A stretch of DNA of 64,000 nucleotides. Source: Candidatus Desulfarcum epimagneticum. GTDB lineage: Bacteria; Desulfobacterota; Desulfobacteria; Desulfobacterales; CR-1. The stretch spans positions 248,001 through 312,000 of the forward strand of contig CAACVI010000023.1 of the NCBI GenBank assembly GCA_900659855.1. The letters run 5' to 3'. The number at the start of each line of letters is the position of its first letter. Positions within the stretch are counted from its first letter, which is position 1. Under the pieces are notes generated by a model that was not told where the DNA came from, ran no database searches, and worked only from the letters and a program-made list of their open reading frames with translations. Below, piece after piece: positions 59,901-64,000 of this stretch. The translations under genes and the position numbers were made by a program.

Positions 59901-62900
59901 GTCCGAAATCAGGTGGGCAAGTCGGTCAGTGACGAAAACTTGCAAATCCGGTTCCGTCGGCCCAACACCGCCTTATGGCAATCCGGGCAGGCCCCGGATT
60001 ACAGAAACGACGCGGATTATGACACCAATGATGTGACCTCGTACCGCATGTATCGGGAAAAAAGTCCCCTTGTGTACAATCTGAACCGTCACGGGTTTTA
60101 TGTGGAGATTCGATCCACCAACAGGAACCTGCGGTCCTATGCGGCGGATGAGGTGGGCGTCCATATTAAATCGCACAATAGCGGGACGGAATTGTATAAA
60201 CAGGCCAGGGAGACCGGTCCCAATACCGGGGTCTTCCGGGTGGTAAATCCGATCAAATTGAGTGATGAGAAGACCGGATGCGCGGGTATTGAGGAAAATT
60301 GTCTGGTGGTTGATGAAGACGATACCCTCGAAATGTCTTTTGATGAGATTTGGCAGGAACTGGTCTGCGAGCGCCCGGATGTGGAGGTTCGGAAATCGAT
60401 TAAAGCCCGGGTGACCGTCGACCCCCTGGGCGTGGTGTTCAATTCCATCAGCCTGAAACCGGTGCCCGGGGCCACGGTGTCGGTAAAGCACTTTGACGGC
60501 GCGTATGAAGACCAGCTCGCCTTTGATCCCATTGTGGATGACGGCGTCACCCGGCTGGCGCCCCAGACAACCGCGGCGGACGGTTTTTACCAGTATCCCC
60601 ATAATTACCCGAACACGTCCTATTACATTGATGTGACGGCGCCGGCCGGGTACACATTTCCTTCCATCAAATGTCCGGGCGATTTGACAAGTCGCCGAGT
60701 GGGCGCGCAATCTTATGGTAAAAACGGAAACGGCCTTTGCGGTCTGGGGAACGGAGAGTTCGTGCTGCTCAACCCGGCGGACATTTTGGTGGCGGATATT
60801 CCGTTGGATCCGGTGTCGACTCCATTGTCCGGCACGGTATTTGACCCTGTCACCCGAGCGCCGCTTTCCGGCGCCCAGGTTCTGCTGTGGCTGTATGATC
60901 CGGACACCGGCCAGGCCACGCAGGCAGACAGCCAAACCACGGGCGCCGACGGCGCGTACACATTGCCGATCTATTGGGGGGCGCAGTATTATCTGACGGT
61001 CAATCCACCGTCCGGTTATCGTTTCCCGTCTCAGACGTCGCCGAGCGGGCTCACCCAGTTGTCGGTCACGGCCATGTCGTACGGCAAAAACGGATTCGGT
61101 GGTCAAACCGGCGTCTTTTTTATGGATACGCCGAATGCCGTTCTCCCGCCGGCGGATATTCCGTTGGATCCCGGCCCTGAAGACCCGCAGCGGATCGCCA
61201 TTGAAAAAAAGGTGTCGACCGACAGGGTCGAGGTCGGGGATGTGGCGCGGTACGAGGTTCGGATAAAAAACAATTCCAGCCGGATACTCACCGACACCGT
61301 CATTTATGACGAACTCCCTTTTGGTGTGAAGTATGAGCCGGGCTCCTGTCGTGTCAACGGCGAAAAACACAAAGACCCGGATGGCGGAAGAGGGCCGCTG
61401 CTGGCGTTTAAGCTCGGCCGATTTCCGGTGGACCGGGAGATTGTTTTGACCTATGTGGTCCGGGTGACACCCGGCGTTTTAGACGGTGACGGGATCAACG
61501 CCGCCAGAGCCCTCGCTTTCTTTTATGGAAACGCTTATTCATCGCCCACCGCGCGGGTAAAGATTGAAGCCGTGGAGCAGGCCCTGTTTTCGGATAAGGC
61601 GATTTTGTTCGGCAAAATCTTTTTGGATTCCGACTGCAACAATATTCAAAATGATGGAGAATGGCCGATCGGCGGTGTGCGTCTTTTTCTGGAGGACGGC
61701 TCCTGGGCCGTTACCGACGAACACGGGCAGTATGTGATTTACGGCCTTAAACCGGGCCATCATACGCTTAAGGTGGACACCCTCACACTTCCGAAAGACA
61801 CGGTTTTAAAGTCGCTGGACAACCGGCATTCCGATGATGCCGACAGTCGCTTTGTCGATCTGGTGGCCGGTGAGTTTCATCGCGCCGATTTTGCCACTTT
61901 TTGCCCCACAACGAATCACGCCCGGGTCATGGATGAAATCCGGAAGCGCAATGACGACAGCAATGGTGAATGGATGCTGGAACAGGCGTTGACGTTTAAC
62001 GGGGTCATCTCCCCCGGGGATGGTGGAAATGGGAGCACGACACCGGTGAGCCCGGACGGTGATATCTCCTCCGGCGTGATGCATGGCGGCGGCGGGGCGC
62101 ATGCCGCGCCATTACCGGCTATATCGGCGCCTCGGCGCTCAACCGGACAATGTCCCGTCGATACCGACAAGGAGGGCGCGATTTTATCGGCGGACCCGGG
62201 TCCGGAAAAAACAGGGCCGGACCTGATCAAACAGAGCCCGATTTCCAAAATACCGGACCCGGAAAAGATCGCGGCCGATATCACCGACGAAATGGCGAAA
62301 AAAGGGACATGGCTTTGGCCGAAAGAAGATATCAGCCGGTATGGCCGATTCATTGTGGTGACGCCCGCAGGTATTGAACCCCGGCTTACAATCAATAATG
62401 AGCCGGTTTCCAACGATAAAATGGGAGCGCGAATCGAAAACAGGGCCGCGGGCGCCCAGGTGGTGGCATGGTACGGCATTGTGCTGACTCCCGGCGAAAA
62501 CAAGCTGGTTGTTCATGGACGCGACATATTTGGAAACACCCGCGTTCTGGCTCAAAAAAAGGTCTTTTACCCGGGCTCATTAAGCGCCTTGGCGCTGAAA
62601 GCCGAATCGGATCGTCTGGATGCCGACGGCGGCCGGTCATTGCTCAAAATAAACATTCGCTTGACAGACAATAACGGAGTCCCGGTGACAGGGGTTCATT
62701 TTGTCACCCTGGAAACCACTTTGGGGACATGGTATGGCCAGGATATACAGCCGACTGAACCCGGGTATCAGGCGCGGGTATCCAACGGTGAGCGGCATGT
62801 CTTTTTAAGGAGTTCGAATAAGACCGGAAAGGCGCGGGTCCGGGCATCGCTCGACCGCGCCCTGTCTGATGAAATCGAGGTCCGGTTCGCGCAGCCTTTG

Positions 62901-64000
62901 CGACCGCTGGTGGCCGCGGGCATAGCTGATTTCAATGCCCGCCTTTCTTTCTCCGGGCGCTCATATCCGTCGGATTCGTTCGATCATGAGTTAACGGACC
63001 GCATTTTTGCTAAAAAACGCGCCGCCTTTTTTCTGAAGGGCAAAACCAACTTTGACGCATTGCTCACCATCGCTTATGACACCGAAAAGGACGATGATAC
63101 GACCTTGCTCCGGGATTTGGATTTCAACGATTATTATCCGATCTACGGGGATGCCTCTTCCAAAGGGTATGACGCCCAGTCCCGCGGCAAGCTCTTTGTC
63201 CGGCTCGAAAAAGATAAAAACAGCTTGATGTGGGGTGATTTCGCGACGGATCATGGTATCGATCAAAGCCTGGGCCGTTTTCAACGGGCGCTTACCGGCG
63301 CGAATGTTCGTTTTGAAAACGACTATGGGGAACTCTCCGTATTCGGCGCGACAACAGACTATGACCGAAAAACGGAGATGTTCAGAGGAAACGGCACCGC
63401 CATGTTTTATCGGTTGAACGGCGCGCCCATTGTCGCGCACAGTGAAACCGTGGAGATGCTGGTCAAAGACAAAAATAATGGCGATTTGGTGATTGAACGG
63501 CGGACTCTTAACCGGTTTGATGATTACCTGCTGGATGAATTCAGCGGGAATCTTCATTTTTTCAGCGCGGTCGCCCATTCGGACCCGGATGGAAATCCGA
63601 TTTATATCCGGATCTCCTATGATGTCGAATCAGCGGACACCCATTACTTCGTGGGGGGCGCCCGATTGTCGGCGCGCCTGGGAGACCGTTGGACCGTGGG
63701 CGGCGGATATGCCGAGGACAGGCATCCGGAAGACGGGTATGGCCTGACCTCGGCTTTTGCCCGGTATGAATGGGGGAAAGACCATCGGATTGTGTTGGAA
63801 ACAGGCCGATTTCAGGATCGCAACGTGACGGCGTCCGGCGATGCCGTTCGTCTGAAGTGGGAGAGTCAATTTGGAAATGGGGTCAATATCAAGCTCACCG
63901 GCTATGAGGCCTCATCGAAATTTAAACCCAAAGACAGTTTGGTCTCCCCGGGGCGGCGGGAACTGAAAGCCGAAGTGGCCTACCCATTGGACGCAAAAAC
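56982..64000 (+). CDS. Very large surface protein: DUF11, CNA-B/SdrD-like, Big-like, C-terminal beta-barrel (3' end missing)
   Basis: At least 2339 codons, open to the window end; in-frame ATGs at 56982, 56985 and 56997. A signal peptide (FRVIAVFMMLMWHLGGLAWA) leads to SAPPGELIVNQATGAF and DKNGNGRIDPEDG, the locus's N-terminal module. A domain with the block ETGP-x-TG-x-FRS occurs three times (near 57780, 58717, 60212). DUF11 modules, two carboxypeptidase-regulatory-like repeats ending YGKNGFGG, an SdrD-like domain (FGKIFLDSDCNNIQNDGEW) and an invasin-like domain (LDADGGRSLLKINIRLTDNNG) follow. From about 63000 alternating amphipathic strands (RAAFFLKGKTNF, SRGKLFVRLEKDK, VGGARLSARLGDRWTVGGGY) suggest an outer-membrane barrel. 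Likely anchor or secretion partner of the other four proteins. Confidence 0.85.
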   Translation, partial: MMITRMKFRVIAVFMMLMWHLGGLAWASAPPGELIVNQATGAFRSASPIGARNILSNTSLMIVAKQYDFTLAPVDQNTRVFAGQKAHLAYTLTNTGNIADRYRLLTQNPYTDNFDYQNVVIYHDKNGNGRIDPEDGQIALTPELASGESISLLVIGEAPEGSPPRGIGDLKLTVSSVSDDTSIQEHTNQRTLSEPISPEIAFRDHEGNATDIYRLDQFSGAGYDCDRDGVYISVTAPALNKRTWIEDRHQIILQSAATLDTLYIWAQETGPDTGLFRSVEKVCLNNDTAAGGGTCLTQGDDCALKGAVNDTLTARVWVNGAFVSDTARVSAPFLEILKSAAPTKEQSLFPGEAIRYTVTATNTGDLAVPVREALIDSVPEQGVLIEDDLAADLLLDMTSPPVFTPADARILVKQNGKWRTPISGIYAVESVGLFLPPDRVGPGQDASFTFTARISDAATPGETILNTAGADIGGDGLIDFSGNTVANQLHTGTVVMFMRPNDALQSATPFIPPDFQNDADYKRQTRYSDEYDDYDCRRDGVYIEARGSGLNVLPGTAETHDVTLASRDTGDVLRVRVYETGPNTGVFRSLFPVCVGASHSGNQGACRDNPGSCFIKSADGDLLSVQIDDPFTQGPVVDQAVVDGRGKAKLSIQKTVNPACDDLIFPGSVISYTLTVANTGDAEPAPTPVVIGTETKWGLVVADPIPANAHFMPEDDTVSASVPCAPLVKVSGGAANTWTPQSAYTGDGKDIVEKGLFIPVSALLPKKTVTFGFRVRVAENAAPGTVIANTAFMDTDGDGALDTASAEACSALDASVVGLRLVSDPPCVTTLATNALIRYKLTFENTGSDIPKARTLTVDGQTMTGVLMESEIPPNAHLERIQPTAQTPSNGKIVFQRPMDPDDAWRGLEQYNGVETVKKVGFLVSAREMPPGMRGEFTLLLRVVDTTTPGTVISNRFYVDRDGDGAGDIFSNEVRNQVGKSVSDENLQIRFRRPNTALWQSGQAPDYRNDADYDTNDVTSYRMYREKSPLVYNLNRHGFYVEIRSTNRNLRSYAADEVGVHIKSHNSGTELYKQARETGPNTGVFRVVNPIKLSDEKTGCAGIEENCLVVDEDDTLEMSFDEIWQELVCERPDVEVRKSIKARVTVDPLGVVFNSISLKPVPGATVSVKHFDGAYEDQLAFDPIVDDGVTRLAPQTTAADGFYQYPHNYPNTSYYIDVTAPAGYTFPSIKCPGDLTSRRVGAQSYGKNGNGLCGLGNGEFVLLNPADILVADIPLDPVSTPLSGTVFDPVTRAPLSGAQVLLWLYDPDTGQATQADSQTTGADGAYTLPIYWGAQYYLTVNPPSGYRFPSQTSPSGLTQLSVTAMSYGKNGFGGQTGVFFMDTPNAVLPPADIPLDPGPEDPQRIAIEKKVSTDRVEVGDVARYEVRIKNNSSRILTDTVIYDELPFGVKYEPGSCRVNGEKHKDPDGGRGPLLAFKLGRFPVDREIVLTYVVRVTPGVLDGDGINAARALAFFYGNAYSSPTARVKIEAVEQALFSDKAILFGKIFLDSDCNNIQNDGEWPIGGVRLFLEDGSWAVTDEHGQYVIYGLKPGHHTLKVDTLTLPKDTVLKSLDNRHSDDADSRFVDLVAGEFHRADFATFCPTTNHARVMDEIRKRNDDSNGEWMLEQALTFNGVISPGDGGNGSTTPVSPDGDISSGVMHGGGGAHAAPLPAISAPRRSTGQCPVDTDKEGAILSADPGPEKTGPDLIKQSPISKIPDPEKIAADITDEMAKKGTWLWPKEDISRYGRFIVVTPAGIEPRLTINNEPVSNDKMGARIENRAAGAQVVAWYGIVLTPGENKLVVHGRDIFGNTRVLAQKKVFYPGSLSALALKAESDRLDADGGRSLLKINIRLTDNNGVPVTGVHFVTLETTLGTWYGQDIQPTEPGYQARVSNGERHVFLRSSNKTGKARVRASLDRALSDEIEVRFAQPLRPLVAAGIADFNARLSFSGRSYPSDSFDHELTDRIFAKKRAAFFLKGKTNFDALLTIAYDTEKDDDTTLLRDLDFNDYYPIYGDASSKGYDAQSRGKLFVRLEKDKNSLMWGDFATDHGIDQSLGRFQRALTGANVRFENDYGELSVFGATTDYDRKTEMFRGNGTAMFYRLNGAPIVAHSETVEMLVKDKNNGDLVIERRTLNRFDDYLLDEFSGNLHFFSAVAHSDPDGNPIYIRISYDVESADTHYFVGGARLSARLGDRWTVGGGYAEDRHPEDGYGLTSAFARYEWGKDHRIVLETGRFQDRNVTASGDAVRLKWESQFGNGVNIKLTGYEASSKFKPKDSLVSPGRRELKAEVAYPLDAK

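Overview
The window reads as a piece of chromosome from a GC-rich anaerobic bacterium, most likely a sulfate-reducing member of the Desulfobacterota (Desulfobacterales-like). The strongest evidence is a metF-hdrA-mvhD-metV-metF operon of the C1 (Wood-Ljungdahl) type in which both hdrA and mvhD carry an in-frame UGA at a conserved cysteine position. It is supported by a GlpC/CCG-type Fe-S protein, PAS histidine kinase and sigma-54 regulator pairs, and abundant Fe-S chemistry. No rRNA, tRNA or CRISPR array was seen. The species cannot be named from the sequence alone.

Layout. (1) 1-6.1 kb: the 3' part of a DUF726 alpha/beta-hydrolase gene, then a tight plus-strand cluster of CCG-domain Fe-S protein, CDF-like transporter, methyltransferase and the ABC-F ATPase uup. 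(2) 6.2-16.5 kb: an accessory, patchy and often AT-rich zone. It holds VapBC, a YajD-like HNH protein, a Cdd1-like protein, a 36-residue lysine-rich microprotein, an atypical 6-pyruvoyl-tetrahydropterin-synthase-family protein, a TumE/TumA-like pair whose toxin gene has a nonsense codon, a RAYT transposase with REP palindromes, an HNH endonuclease, an IS66 remnant, a frameshifted nuclease-like gene with DUF2283, and a HEPN/MNT pair. Several repeat families lie here: palindromic element A with terminal inverted repeats, element B (one copy carries an A element nested inside it), and a short motif around TTTGCCTGTCCCCTATTT that sits at the start of truncated gene tails. (3) 16.6-24.4 kb (minus): six nearly or actually overlapping genes ending in class II photolyase. 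(4) 24.5-27.8 kb (minus): nucleoside-recognition membrane protein, TIGR01777 epimerase, AroE-like protein, single-domain response regulator. (5) 27.9-35.3 kb (minus): the selenoprotein methylenetetrahydrofolate reductase/heterodisulfide-reductase operon. (6) 35.5-39.0 kb (plus): Rossmann-PAS histidine kinase, sigma-54 response regulator, archaemetzincin. (7) 39.0-41.0 kb (minus): two paralogous GcvH-like proteins with duplicated four-cysteine modules, one preceded by a well-spaced -24/-12 promoter. (8) 41.5 kb to the window end (plus): five large or small secreted DUF11-type proteins, including one of about 2900 residues and a last one of more than 2300 residues that ends in what looks like an outer-membrane beta-barrel.

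How the parts fit. The MetF/HdrA/MvhD/MetV set probably forms a soluble flavin/Fe-S complex that couples methylene-tetrahydrofolate reduction (or methyl oxidation) to other electron carriers. The neighbouring kinase/sigma-54 regulator pair, with a nucleotide-binding-like sensor domain, is a plausible redox switch, and the -24/-12 promoter before the GcvH-like gene makes that pair a candidate target. The DUF11 locus looks like a dedicated cell-surface fibre or layer system: shared N- and C-terminal modules, calcium-type loops, a barrel-anchored partner, and its own leader with a small upstream ORF that overlaps the giant gene. It is the best candidate here for an undescribed system.
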